A DNA stretch of 64,000 nucleotides from Apoda limacodes. Taxonomy: Eukaryota > Arthropoda > Insecta > Lepidoptera > Limacodidae. The position numbers and the translations under genes were made by a program. Under the pieces are notes generated by a model. That model had not been told where the DNA came from, ran no database searches, and saw nothing but the letters and a program-made list of their open reading frames with translations. The DNA is taken from positions 14,292,501 through 14,356,500 of the forward strand of contig OX291557.1 in the NCBI GenBank assembly GCA_946406115.1. The letters run 5' to 3'. Shown here one piece after another: positions 53,099-63,720 of this stretch (within the stretch, counting starts at the first letter, position 1; the number at the start of each line of letters is the position of its first letter).

Positions 53099-55734
53099 TC
53101 AGCGACGAAGGTAGACGGGAGCGGCACCATACGCGGAGTATGTGAGTGGTACACCGTAGGGTGAAACGACGGCGGGAGCGACTCCGGGGTACACGTAGTC
53201 TAATCCCGCGGAGTACGCGAGCAGCTGTGGAGAGGGCTCTGGTGCTGGAGCGGCCTTGGGTTCAGGAGCAGCCAGGGCTACCGCCACCAAAGCGAACAGG
53301 GTGAACTGTAAACAAAATAATATTGATGAAGTCATGGTTAACAAAAAATATTAATGTACACGTAGGTCTGTTCATCTCCCTAATTTTTTTTATACCAATA
53401 AGGTGGCAAACAAGCTTGCGGTTCGCCTGATGAGTAGCGGCTCAATTATTTTTTTATTTAATTATTTCAATCAATAAAGTTCAAAAAAAAACAGAACTCT
53501 GTAAACCTAAATATATGTTATCTGTGATGATAATGCTTTTCCCATCCATAAAGTTACTGATAAAATAACTCGTTAACCGTAAAAATGACAAAAAAAAAAT
53601 ATGTAAAAAGAAAGCTTGATCTATTTGCCTAAAAAAAGGCAATCTTAAGTTTGAGGAAATATTTGATATACTTTAACAATGCTTTCTTAGAAAAATACCG
53701 CGTAAATAGATCAATAGGTGACTCTTGTGTTTTACACTTGAAATCAGAATTTACAAAAAGTTACGCTAAGCTTAGGGCGAGAACCTTATGTCGAATTACA
53801 AAGGGGAGGGTGTCAAAAGTGGCTTTTTTGTAATACCTACCTAATTTATTTACTATAAATACGTAACGCAAAATAGTATATTTCGTATATCGAGTACAAA
53901 ATGTCGCTGTTTTGTACCCGAGGGAAGAAGCTAGGTTCGACGTGAGGCGAAAGTTGAAAGCTTTTATTCCGAGGGTAAGAAAAGCTATTTTGTCCTCGGT
54001 ACGGACGTTACTTTTTCTACTATCTGAAAGTCCAATATCCAAAATCGTCGTTTTCCCTGCCGAAATTTATGTCTTTTATGAGGATGAATGACCGTGCGAC
54101 GAAGCGGCCAGCATCATTCTTGACGGTCTATCGGCCGTCTGCTGGCCGCGTTAATTTTCTTCTACAGCCGCGCTTAGAATATAACTGGACAAATCGAGTA
54201 CAAATTCGATACCTTCCATCTTTTTTCGAACTGACCTGGGAGTTATTTCGCACTGGGGTCTCAAAAAGTTTGATTTTCGAGATCGAAAAGTTTTGCAGGT
54301 AGTAGAAAATAACCAGTTTTTTACCTATTCCTTTAAATTGCGATAAAACCTTGGTCTAGACCAGTGGTGGGCAAACTTTCTTTATGAGGGGCCAGAAAGT
54401 ATAAGAAATTTTAAAAGTGGGCCAGAATTGCAGCAAAAATGCATTTTGATTTGGAACCGTTAACTAATCATATAAAAGTATAAAAAAAATTTTATTTGAA
54501 ATCGTTTAAAATAATAAACATTATACACTTGCGCAAATGTTACTTACTTAAAAATTACAAATTAACTTTTCTTTGAAGGCCCTGCTATAGTCGGTGTGTG
54601 AGACATATTAAATTGTTTTTTTTTTACCATAATACCTATCGTTGAATGCAGGTTCGAGTTGCGAAGAAGTAAGTTTTAAAGTCAAAATATAATTATCGCC
54701 GGCCATATACTAATTATTTGGAAGGACCGGCGGCGGGCCGGATAAAATCCTTTCGGGGGCCGGAGCTTCGGAGGTACTATGCCCGCCACTGGTCTAGACC
54801 ATTAATTTTCAAAGTGAGGGCGTGACGACATCCAAATTTTTGGTTAAAAAAACTTTGGGAACACCTTGTCTAGACCCCTTCCTTTCCGATCATTACATAA
54901 CGCTTTGTAAATTCTAATTTTAAGTGTACAAAACAAAAACACAACAAAGAAAAAAATCTAATGAAAAGTTTTGTATACAAAGAAAATACAACAACCTACA
55001 GCTGGTACTAGTTGCAAAATCGACCTATATATTTATATGTATACATATTATATAAGTGGTAATAACCTAAATACAATTTGTAACGTGTATACAATTTATA
55101 AGTTTTATCATTACTTATGTATATATATAAGTGTACACTTAACATCTTCAATTAGAAGTATAAACATTTCGCTTGCAAAAAATGAGTTATTATTGTATAT
55201 TGATTTTTTAATTATTTTTATATATTTTAAGAATAGGATAGGATAACCAGAGTTTTTGTACGTTAAATCGATTTAGCTAGGTTTAATTTTTAGAAAACGT
55301 CGTTTTATCCGTGTTTATAAGGCAGTGATAAACTGAAAAGTATGACTCTTTCTGACATCTATTGGCGAGTAGTAATAAGCAACACTAAAGCTATTTGACA
55401 ATAGGTGGCGTTATTAAGCAACGCTTAAGCTACTTGACAATTGATGGCGCTGTTTAAAAAAACCTCCTCGGTCCTCCAGGTACTTATATATAAATGAATA
55501 TGCGTTTTGCAATATATATATATATATATATATTTACGTATATATATTTATGTTTTACGTAGCATAATGTTTGTAGTTACAAATATTTAATGTTATTCAG
55601 ATTCGTCGTTTTTAAATTAAATTACTTTTACCGAAATCAAAAATCTTCCTTTACAATAATTTAAACGGTGTCAATATAAAAAGAATTTGTAATTTTTTAA
55701 TAAAACACAAGTAACTTACGATTTTAGCGAACAT
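53099..55734 (-). CDS. Small secreted cuticle/NPLP4-like protein, two exons
   Basis: Exon 1 (55734-55720) encodes MFAKI and ends at donor ATC|GTAAGT. Exon 2 (53305-53099) starts after acceptor TGTTTACAG and joins in phase 0. The spliced protein has 73 residues: a signal peptide (1 to about 19, ending AVALAA), then an Ala/Pro-rich segment (APEPKAAPAPEPSP), then a Tyr/Ala/Val-rich tail ending VYLRR. This layout, including an intron after about five codons, is typical of small insect cuticular and neuropeptide-like-4 precursors. Exact family membership is inference. An alternative unspliced start (53344, MLTMTSS) runs through the intron acceptor and is less likely. Confidence 0.85.
53388..53440 (-). 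mobile_element. Family A LINE 3' end, minimal
   Basis: T-run, ATACCAATAAGGTGGCAAAC, AAGCTTGCGGTTCGCCTGAT; about 50 bp only. Confidence 0.7.
54354..54799. mobile_element. hAT non-autonomous element with perfect 8-bp target duplication
   Basis: Element 54362-54791 (430 bp) has termini CAGTGGTGGGCA and TGCCCGCCACTG (one mismatch). It is flanked on both sides by GTCTAGAC (54354-54361, 54792-54799), the 8-bp duplication expected for hAT insertion. No transposase ORF; the interior is AT-rich with GC-rich subterminal parts (GGCCAGAAAG, GGGGGCCGG). Confidence 0.85.
54800..54875. mobile_element. Short degenerate hAT-like element next to the first
   Basis: 68 bp (54800-54867) with imperfect inverted ends (ATTTTCAAAGTGAGG and AACTTTGGGAACACC), followed by a third GTCTAGAC at 54868-54875. 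Confidence 0.55.
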
Positions 55735-55755
55735 GTTTGTTTTGAGAAGCAGTGT

Positions 55756-55796
55756 AACTGAATCATAAACCAACTACAGGCCAACAGGCTTTTATA
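55756..55796 (-). promoter_or_regulatory. Core promoter of the secreted-protein gene
   Basis: TATAAAAG at 55796-55789 and an initiator TCAGTT at 55761-55756, about 30 nt apart on the minus strand; the ATG follows about 25 nt later. Confidence 0.8.
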
Positions 55797-56019
55797 TTGA
55801 AATATCAACCTTGATCTTTGTTTATCCAACGTCAAAACTTCAAATGACAGCAATAACAATACCAACCGGTAGTGTATTGCGAATTAATAACATTTTTTAT
55901 AAACTAATGACAAACCTGCAAGTGGCCCACATACTTTTATAAACAATGAGTATTAACGCCCACAATATTCAAATATAAATTGGCAGTTACCAAAAACTCT
56001 TGTAATGTAAATAGAATTA

Positions 56020-56041
56020 TATAAAAGTGTATGTGCCAGTT
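56020..56041 (+). promoter_or_regulatory. Core promoter of a divergent gene
   Basis: TATAAAAG at 56020-56027 and a CCAGTTTG start-like site at about 56037, on the plus strand, followed by an ATG at 56063. It lies about 225 bp from the minus-strand TATA box. Confidence 0.5.
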
Positions 56042-56062
56042 TGTTGATTTTAACATACCAAA

Positions 56063-56112
56063 ATGAAGTTTTTAACTACTGTTGTTTTTACTTTATTTCC
56101 CATATTGTATTG
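56063..56112 (+). CDS. Signal-peptide first exon of a divergent gene (rest not found)
   Basis: ATG at 56063 with good context (CCAAAATG) opens a hydrophobic 16-codon sequence (MKFLTTVVFTLFPILY), ending at a splice donor TTG|GTAATG (56112/56113). Reading through gives an immediate stop. This resembles the first exon of an insect secreted or cuticular protein. I find no matching second exon in the next 6 kb on the plus strand, so the gene may be decayed or its exon may lie far away or off-window. Confidence 0.4.
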
Positions 56113-56530
56113 GTAATGAGACGGTTCCAGAACTAACAGTTTATCTACTGTAGTTTTTACTTTATTTCCCATATTGTATTGGTAATGAGACGGTTCCAGA
56201 ACTTACAGTACAACTACTGTAGGTTTTTACCTACTTTACCTTTTATTGGTAATTAGGCAGTTTCAGAAATTTAATTTCTGTTTATTTTACCTTATTAAGT
56301 AACGATATATTAAACTAGACGGTTTAAGAGCTTGCGGTTTAACTACTGTAGTTTTTACCCTATTTACCATGAATTAGTAACTATATAGACGGTTCAAGAG
56401 CTTAAAGTTTCATTACTGTAGTTTTTACGTTATTACCCATGTATTAGTAACTATATAGACGGTTCAAGAGCTTAAAGTTAAATTACTGTAGTTTTTACCT
56501 TATTTACCATATTATGGTAACTATATACAT
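56070..56530 (+). repeat. About 70-bp tandem array derived from the exon 1/intron boundary
   Basis: Units are marked by ACGGTTC[C/A]AGA at 56120, 56189, about 56255, 56319, 56389 and 56459 (spacing 64-70 bp). Each unit repeats the end of exon 1, the donor-like GGTAATGAG and a TTACAG-like segment. The first two units are nearly identical to the coding unit; later ones diverge. The array continues after the LINE insertion, at 58698-58790. Confidence 0.8.
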
Positions 56531-58697
56531 TATTCTATATTCTATTATAGGCTACATTAAATTCACATTCGAACACACTGACTCCTGACTTTTCTCCCAT
56601 TACTCTAAGTCAATTTTCTGATTATCGCAAAGAAAAACATACAGTCTGTACGGTCTAACCGTACATCGCGGCCGTTAGCATTTTTCTACACGATACGTTT
56701 CTTATAATTTGGAAATATTTACGTTCCCAACCCAACACTGTCTATTTCTTTCAACGCTGTTGGAAATGAGTGCATTAGCCGTAATATAATCACTCCTATC
56801 CTCGATACTGTTGTTCCTGTTATAACAAATATCTATAATCACTCAATATCTACCTGTACCTTTCCTGAATCATGGAAAAATGCCATTATTATTCCTTTGC
56901 CAAAGAAATCCAATCCTGCGTCCTTTTCCGATTTTAGACCTATCACTTTTTTTTTGAATGCTTTCTCTCATCACCATCCACGTCATCTGACATCTGTTGT
57001 GACACTTTTATGCACGGCTTGTACGCGAAGCTATTTAAATAAAGAACTGCGAACAAAATTTCAATAGGTAAGATGGATATAATCTTACGAAGGCGTGACA
57101 TCCTGTGATTCATAGGTTTAAACCGCGCGACAGTAATATCGGTGATAAACGCAATATGGACATTGTCAGTGTAGTGTGTAGAGAACATTTAAACAATGTG
57201 AGGGTAGTGGAAGAAACTGCACGAGCGGCCAGAAGTTGACGCCGCCGCGCTCTTCAGCCAGTACAGCCGTGACCACGATAAGGTGCAATCCTTGTAAAAA
57301 CGTCGGCAGCCAATACAGGTACGTTTCCGTATACGTACTTACGTGCATCGCGTTAAGACCCGAATTTACTTGTTTTTTTTGACAGAAAACAAGTTGTTAA
57401 ATCCACTCCAATCTGTTTCCGTCCTGGTCATAGTACGGCTACTGCACTTGTTAAAGTTACAAACGATATTCGTCTAGGCATTGAAAATAAGCAGGTCACA
57501 GTATTAACATTGTTAGACTTAAGCAATGCTTTTAATCCAGTTGACTTCGATATTTTGCTACATCAACTTCGTTCTCTTAATATATCTCCAACAGTTATCG
57601 ATTGGTTTTATAGTTACTTGCAGGGACGCCGGCAACGCATTAAGGTCGATGATTCATTCCCTACCTATTATGACAATTTTGCTGGCGTTCCGCAAGTTGG
57701 CGTGTTGTCACAACTTCTCTTTGCAATTTTCATCAATCTTATTACATCTCACATATCTTCTCTCTACCATCTCTATGCAGACGATCTTCAGATATACACG
57801 CAAACTTCTATTAATGCGTTGCCAAATGCTATTAAAATCATTAATAGGGACCTGTCTTGCATTGTACACTGGAGTGAGTCACATGGTCTTGTTGACAATC
57901 CGAATAAAATACAAGTCATTATCGTGGGTAGTAAAAGACTAATTTCCAAGATTGATAGGCAACAAATTCCACCAGTCTGTGTAAATAAAGTCCTGTTCCA
58001 TAGAGTGATACTGTAAAAAGCTTAGGTATTCTTATCGATGAAACTCTATCATGGGGTCCACAGATTAAAGAAGTGAGTAAGAAAATATTTGCTACCGCGA
58101 AGTCTTTAAGTAGATTACGCAATTTTCTACCTATTCCTGTTTTCGAGTTTGCAGATGCTAGATATCTTGATCTCACTGAGGCACAGCTTGATAAGCTTGA
58201 GCGGCTTCAAAACATTGTATTAGATGTATATTTGGTCTGCGAAAGCAAGACCACATATCCGAATTTCGAACAAAGCTCAAGTGGCTCCCAATCCGTCTTC
58301 GCCGGAATAATCATGACATATTTCTTCTTTATAACGTCCTGTTCAATCCTAAATCACATCAATCATTATCAATATATTTTACATAGGTATGTATATGTAT
58401 ATGTAGGTATATATTTTTATTTAATATTGATGTATATTATTATATTACATAAATATTTATAATATTACATTGTTTAATAATTAATCAACACTTATTTTTG
58501 TTTATTAATTTATCTCAACGCACACACTATCCTACAACTTTTAACGTTTTTTTTTTAAATTCCTTCAACAAAAGGTTATCTGGGAGAGATCGCTTCATAG
58601 CGATAAGATCGCCATTTGTATACCTGTATAGTAAATACTGTTTTTATGTTTGATTTTGTGCAATAAAGTGTTTTATTATTATTATTATTATTATTAT
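56531..58697 (+). pseudogene. CR1-like LINE remnant with (TTA)n end, interrupted by a retroposon
   Basis: Plus-strand RT motifs in order: SFNAVGNECISRNII, FPESWKNAIIIPLPKK, FSDFRPIT; then an inserted 440 bp (56947-57385); then CFRPGHSTATAL, LDLSNAFNPVDF (motif A), GVPQVGVLSQLLF (motif B, altered), YADDLQIY (motif C, intact), SLGILIDETLSWGPQI and a truncated end domain. Stops and shifts occur near 58015 and 58150. The 3' end is AATAAAGTGTTTTATTATT with (TTA)n, characteristic of CR1-like elements. It sits inside the exon-derived tandem array. Confidence 0.8.
56947..57385 (-). mobile_element. A-tailed retroposon of unknown type inside the LINE remnant
   Basis: A T9 run at 56947-56955 is the A-tail on the minus strand. 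The rest is about 430 bp of non-LINE sequence with short minus-strand frames of no known domain. It exactly interrupts the RT between FRPIT and the next RT segment. Could be a SINE or a processed transcript copy. Confidence 0.4.
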
Positions 58698-58790
58698 ATA
58701 GACGGTTCAAGAGCTTAAAGTTTAATTACTGTAGTTTTTACCTTATTTACCATATATTGGTAACTAGACGATTCCAAAGCTAACAGTTTA
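58698..58790 (+). repeat. Continuation of the exon-derived tandem array
   Basis: TATAGACGGTTCAAGAGC, then a unit ending TTGGTAACTAGACGATTCC, matches the last units before 56530. The LINE therefore inserted within the array. Confidence 0.8.
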
Positions 58791-59646
58791 GGGGGTTGAG
58801 CTTTGCAAAATCTTTTGAATACACTTACTGAGAAACTACTTGCTTAGTTTATAGGTTTCTACTTTCGTTTATTTTTATTATTTTTTTTAGTTTATTTTGT
58901 TAATACGTTTTAGAGGCAGGTAATTTTATAATAGTTTAAATTATATTTTTCTTACTAGTATATTGGCAAAAGCCTCTTTGTTTGCTATTGGTTTAAGTCG
59001 CTACTGAGCAATTCATTAAGCTGATTTTGGCACAGAGACTATTTTAAAGGAAGGGTTAACTTTTTATCCAGGAAAATTTAAATTTCCCACAGTACTCACT
59101 ATAAACGAATTTGAGTGGACAAACTATAGCTATAGTTGTATAGCATAGTTAGGAAACCGACGCTGATAACCGAATTCAGCGCGGGCAAAAGATAGTCAGC
59201 TTTTTACTAAACACAAACAAAACTAAAATATTTTAGCTCTTTGGCTCCGACCAACGATCAAATATATACCTTCAAATATTTTTCATTACGCTTATTCATA
59301 AACAGTGTCATTACGTGCAGGCAATACTCGAAGTAGCTGGCTGGCTTTTTCTTTGTTAATTTTACTTTTTTCAAAACTATTAAGTATACTTAAAGACTGC
59401 CTGTTCCAGTTCAAAATATGGAATACCCGTGCACTACAAGCATGAAATTACAAGTTTTAACTTCAGTCAAAACTTTCTAATTCATTAATTCTCTAGATAT
59501 CTTGCGCCATCCCATAAAAAAATTATCCAAATCGATTCAGTAGTTAAGTTTTTAGACAATTCCAAATAACTTTCCCTTGAAAAATGTCATCCAAACAACT
59601 TTCCCTTGAAAAAAGCACTTCGTCACTCAAAAGTAAAAAATAAAAA
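58791..59646. other. Stretch with an RTE/SINE-type tail, no gene
   Basis: 59030-59190 (AACTTTTTATCCAGGAAAAT, AACCGAATTCAGCGCGGGC) is a dispersed-repeat tail. Nothing else recognised. Confidence 0.4.
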
Positions 59647-59848
59647 CTTTTTAATAAAAAAAAAAACAACCGGCTTCAAAAAGATGCACTAAAAAGTTAA
59701 AAATAATTACTTATTTCTAGAAAATCTGATCTAAATTACAGTTTGAAGTTGGCTTCATGCAAATTAAGCGTGTTATTAACTGTTAGGTATCTACTCTACA
59801 CTATTAGTGCATCTTTTTGAAGCCGGTTGTTTTTTTTTATTAAAAAGT
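59647..59848. mobile_element. MITE with about 45-bp inverted ends
   Basis: The left arm 59647-59691 (AACAACCGGCTTCAAAAAG, ATGCACTA) recurs inverted at 59805-59848. No ORF; about 200 bp long. Confidence 0.8.
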
Positions 59849-60279
59849 CTTTATTATTTATAGTATGGCTAAGCGGTAAACTCCGATATGCGTATGTTTG
59901 TATATCGCAACGGCTTTAATCCCCAAAATATCTTTTTTTTCACTATACACCATAGTCCTACGCAATTGGTGGTGAGCCCATCGCTTCTGTTACTGTACTG
60001 TACTATATTTATATATAGTATTTATAAACATTTAAAGAATGTAGATTTTCTTACGTAGGTACTTCCAAGTTCTATTTTACCCCTTTGGTGATGAATTTCG
60101 CATAATGATTTCAATTACACAAATAAAGAAAAGAAATCTTATTATTTAAAAACTTTTTTGTTAAAACCAGTCACTAGTTCCGAAACAAAGCGTTGATGAG
60201 AGTTTATGCATAGATTGCTTATACGAGATCATAATTTAGAAGTAATACCTATCGAATTATTTATAAACTTGACCATTCT
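59849..60279. other. Stretch without a gene
   Basis: AT-rich; nothing recognised. Confidence 0.3.
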
Positions 60280-61075
60280 GGAACTTTATCTATTCTAATA
60301 TAATAAAGCTAAAGATTTTTTTTTTCTGGTCTGAACGCGCTAATATCTAGAACTTTATCTATACTAATATAATTAAGCTAAAGTGTTGGTTTGTTCCTTG
60401 TTTGAACGCGCTGATCTATGGAACTTTATCTATACTAATATAATAAAGCTAAAGAGTGGTTTGTTTCTTTTCTGAACGCGCTAATTACAAATTTTATTTA
60501 AAACATTCATTGTATTTGTAGTTTTTAAGATTTTTTCTTATCTGTGTATCTGTGTATATTCTATCGAGTTTCTTGCCGGATTCTTCTCAGTAGGAATCAA
60601 CATTGTGAACCGGATTTCAAAAAATAGTATTTTATAACTTTGACGATTAAAGTGATTGTAAAATCCTAATTTGAATAAATGAATTTTGACTTTGACTTAA
60701 TATCTTTAATATGTTTATTTATACTAATATAATAAAGCAAAAGATTTGGTTTTTTTTTCTTGTCTGAACGCGCTAATCTTATCTTAGGAACTTTGTCTAT
60801 ACTAATATAATAAAGCTAAAGAGATGTTTTGTTTCTTGTCTGAACGCGCTAATCTTATCTTAGGAACTTTGCCTATACTAATATAATAAAGCTAAGGAGA
60901 TGTTTTGTTTCTTGTCTGAACGCGCTAACCTGTGGAACTTTCCCTATTTTAATATAATAAAGCTAAACAGTTGGTTTGTTTCTTGTCTGAACGCGCTAAT
61001 CTTTGGAACTTTATCTATACTAATATAATAAAGCTGAAGTGATGGTTTGTTTCTTATTTGAACGCGCTAATCTCT
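60280..61075 (+). repeat. Tandem array (about 70-bp unit) of a dispersed-repeat end
   Basis: Units start GGAACTTTATCTATACTAAT and end TCTGAACGCGCTAAT, at 60280, 60349, 60420, about 60718, 60787, 60863, 60934 and 61004. The final unit runs into GGAACTACTAGTTGG, the usual continuation of a lepidopteran dispersed repeat. The array is split by the LINE tail at 60486-60716. Confidence 0.8.
60486..60716 (+). repeat. LINE 3'-tail inserted in the array
   Basis: TTTCTTGCCGGATTCTTCTC, then GAATAAATGAATTTTGAC with a TTTGACTT end; same family as 34805-35400 (minus). Confidence 0.6.
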
Positions 61076-62318
61076 GGAACTACTAGTTGGATTAAAAAAA
61101 ATAGTTTTACATGTGATGGTCCAATTCTTGAGAAATGGATATGGGTAGACTTAACTTTAGGAACCTAGCAAAAATAGAAAAAATAGGGCTGGCGAGCGAT
61201 GCGCCAGGGAGGGGGGAGGGGTGGCAGCAATGGAGATACATAGATAGAGGTCAGCTAGTTATACATAAAGTTTATTAAATTGAATCAAAGACTACCGCTT
61301 TTATGAACATAGGCAATCTAAAATAAGAATTAAGGTCTTTCAAATTAAAACAATATAAACTTATAGTCAATATTTTATTGTATACGAAAACTTAGGACTA
61401 ATATACAATATACACAATACGTAATTGCAATAGAAGTTGCTTTAGGTCAAAATCTTGTGTAATAGGAAATTATTTACTATTAACTATATGTGGTATACAT
61501 AACAGCATTTATTACTAATATTTACTAAGCAACGAATCATAAAACTACTTATTGAAAATAAATTCGTAAAGTCGCCATGTTTATTAATATTTAAAATTAA
61601 ATTTAAAGTAATAATTTTGACTTTTATTGCATAAATTTAAATTAAATGAATCATTGAAGTTGCGGACGAAGTCCTTCTTATTTTAAAATAAAAACAAAAT
61701 TGTATAAACATACATACATAGCATTCAAAAAAGATAATTACAATAAAGATTTTTTCTATATATGTAATGTTAAGATAATTATCTTATATGTACTAAAGTA
61801 ATTGAATACTATTGACTATTTACATATAGTAGAATTATTTAACATATGAAAAGGCACTATGCTTAAAATTCAGAAAAAAGGTAAATACGATTAATTCGTT
61901 TCGTACTACCTGATGATTAATATTAACTATTTATACCTTTACATATGTATTAAATGATATAAAAGTATCTTTTATAGTAAATACAATAAGAAACTTTATT
62001 TTAATTAGGTATTTCAATATCCCATTGAACACCAATGTCATTTATGATATAGGTACTTATTTTGCATATTCAATTTACAGCCTTTTCATTTTACATCCTT
62101 GAATTGAACAAGTCACAGCACTTCGAAGAAACATTTTACGACTATATCCTATTTTCTTTCGGCAGCATCGCCATTCTTGGTCCTCATTAGAAACTTGTGT
62201 TGTTCATAGGTTTCTTTCGTAATGATAATGATACTTACATTTTCTATTAACTGTTCTAAAATGTACATATCACTTATTTAATTCCCTTGATCGTTTTGAA
62301 AGTGTTTTAAGTAATTCC
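61076..62318. other. AT-rich stretch, possible 3' UTR of the next gene
   Basis: 61080-61250 ends the dispersed repeat and has a short GGGAGGGGGGAGGGG run. The rest is AT-rich. A minus-strand AATAAA near 61999 could serve the gene at 62319-62888; a closer AAATAA variant is near 62276. Confidence 0.4.
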
Positions 62319-62888
62319 TTATCGATGAAGTCCAGAAGAATTACGATATACAACGTGTCGTGGTACTCTTTGTGTTGGCAATCCAGATAGTCCTTTAACA
62401 TAGGTGTATGTTACTGGAGGTCGAAGTATACTCTTTGGTTGTGCTTGTTTTTTGGATTTTCGGCGTTCTAGAAGGGAGCATGATTGAGAACGTGCAGTGA
62501 TATTAAAACTCTGGAAGACCTTTCGGAGAGATGAAGTAGAGCTGTGACGACGACGTCGGTCGGACACTTCGCTGCCGGAATTACTGCCAGATCCAGAAGA
62601 CTGATCATCTGAATGTCCTGCTTTGCTTATCATACTGTCGCTGCTACTGGAACTGCCGATGGAATTTGCATCGGTATTTGGTGACAACCTTCGGCTGATA
62701 ATACGTAATAATCGAGTTGCTTTTGAAGTTTTATCAGGCATCTCTTCAGCTGGTGGACATACCACTATTTTTGGAGTTGTCGTCATCCGGTAGTGCTTAT
62801 CTTTTGTTTGCTGATCTTCTGCTGTCAGTGATAGACTGCCGATAAACTTTTCAGTTGCGATGAAATCATTTCCAAGTTTATTTTTCAT
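62319..62888 (-). CDS. Ser-rich basic protein (189 aa), unrecognised, intact
   Basis: Single intact frame from ATG 62888, with a TATA/Inr promoter about 165-200 bp upstream, so it looks like an intronless host gene. In order: an acidic/neutral N-terminus; a PKIVVCPPAEEMP segment (about 39-51); a basic helix (ATRLLRIISRRLSP, about 57-70); a long Ser-rich low-complexity region (about 76-108) ending in DRRRRHSSTSS; and a basic C-terminus with KSILRPPVTYTYVKGLSGLP, which looks like the conserved functional motif. No signal peptide or membrane segment. Likely intracellular and phosphorylatable; function unknown. Confidence 0.75.
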   Translation of the reverse strand: MKNKLGNDFIATEKFIGSLSLTAEDQQTKDKHYRMTTTPKIVVCPPAEEMPDKTSKATRLLRIISRRLSPNTDANSIGSSSSSDSMISKAGHSDDQSSGSGSNSGSEVSDRRRRHSSTSSLRKVFQSFNITARSQSCSLLERRKSKKQAQPKSILRPPVTYTYVKGLSGLPTQRVPRHVVYRNSSGLHR

Positions 62889-63049
62889 CTTTAAAACAGT
62901 TGTTTACACTTTCAACAAACGTAAAATTACACAAATCTTGCCTAATATTTTTTATGACTTCGAAGTAAAAGTTGCAAATTACTTAAAGTTTTTCGTTGTG
63001 AATGATTAACGCAACACTCTATAGAGTTGTTTCGTGAAAATGTGTCATG

Positions 63050-63085
63050 AACTGACTGCAGGGACTTGGAGCTGGACCTTTTATA
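63050..63085 (-). promoter_or_regulatory. TATA + initiator promoter of the Ser-rich protein gene
   Basis: TATAAAAGG at 63085-63077 and TCAGTT at 63055-63050, about 30 nt apart on the minus strand, the classic insect core promoter spacing. Predicted transcription start about 63053. Confidence 0.85.
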
Positions 63086-63461
63086 ATGCAGTTGGCGCAT
63101 GCGTGGTGTTGGTGATGCTTCAGTTGTGGTTGTTTCGTGTTGAGGTCCTGTATTATGACCGTTGCCACAATTTCCGGTACTTCTCGAATAGCTAACTAAC
63201 TAACTATTTCGGAAAACTGTATATTTTAACATGATTGAATTCTATTATTAAGGAATTCAATTGAATACGCTAAGAGTTCTATTATTAATATAAGCAATGA
63301 AAAATATATTTTTAGTAGGAAACAAAAATAAAATTTATACAAAAGAAGGTTTATTTTAGTAATTGTTAGGTAGGTTTTGGTATCCCAGAAAACATGTGAC
63401 ACAGACACGAGAGCTCGCAGTTGGTGCTATTATGAGTATTTGATAATTTATATATTTTTAG
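63086..63461. other. Upstream region, no gene
   Basis: Probably proximal regulatory sequence of the gene above; GGCGCATGCG and a GT-rich stretch (63105-63150) stand out. AT-rich beyond 63230. Confidence 0.35.
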
Positions 63462-63720
63462 TTGAGGACTGAGTGGTGCAGTAGTAGAACATTGGGCTGC
63501 TATATTAAAAGTCCCGGGTTCCATTTCCAATATTGTTACAATTTGTCTCAACTTTGATTTGAGCCCGGTACGGCGATACCTATTACGTTTGTGGGACGCA
63601 ATCCCATCGATGAAACGTGCATGTAACGGGCGCTTACGTCTTTTATGTCTGTGACCAGCACTTCGGGGATAATTGTCGAGTATATATATTATTATTATTA
63701 TATATCCATTATTATATTTT
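63462..63720 (+). repeat. tRNA-derived SINE with (TTA)n end
   Basis: The head has GTGCAGTAGTAGAACATTGG (A-box-like) and CCCGGGTTCCATTTCC (B-box-like). The body has GAGCCCGGTACGGCG and GGGACGCAATCCCATCGATG; the end is TATATTATTATTATTATA. Confidence 0.6.

Larger units (their letters stand above)
53306..55719 (-). other. First intron of the secreted-protein gene, repeat-filled
   Basis: 2,414 bp. It contains a family A 3' end (53388-53440), an unclassified segment at 53820-54300 with short frames but no domain, the two hAT elements below (54362-54867), a 38-bp duplication (AAGCAAC[A/G]CT[A/T]AAGCTA near 55360-55440) and a TA microsatellite (55514). Confidence 0.6.
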
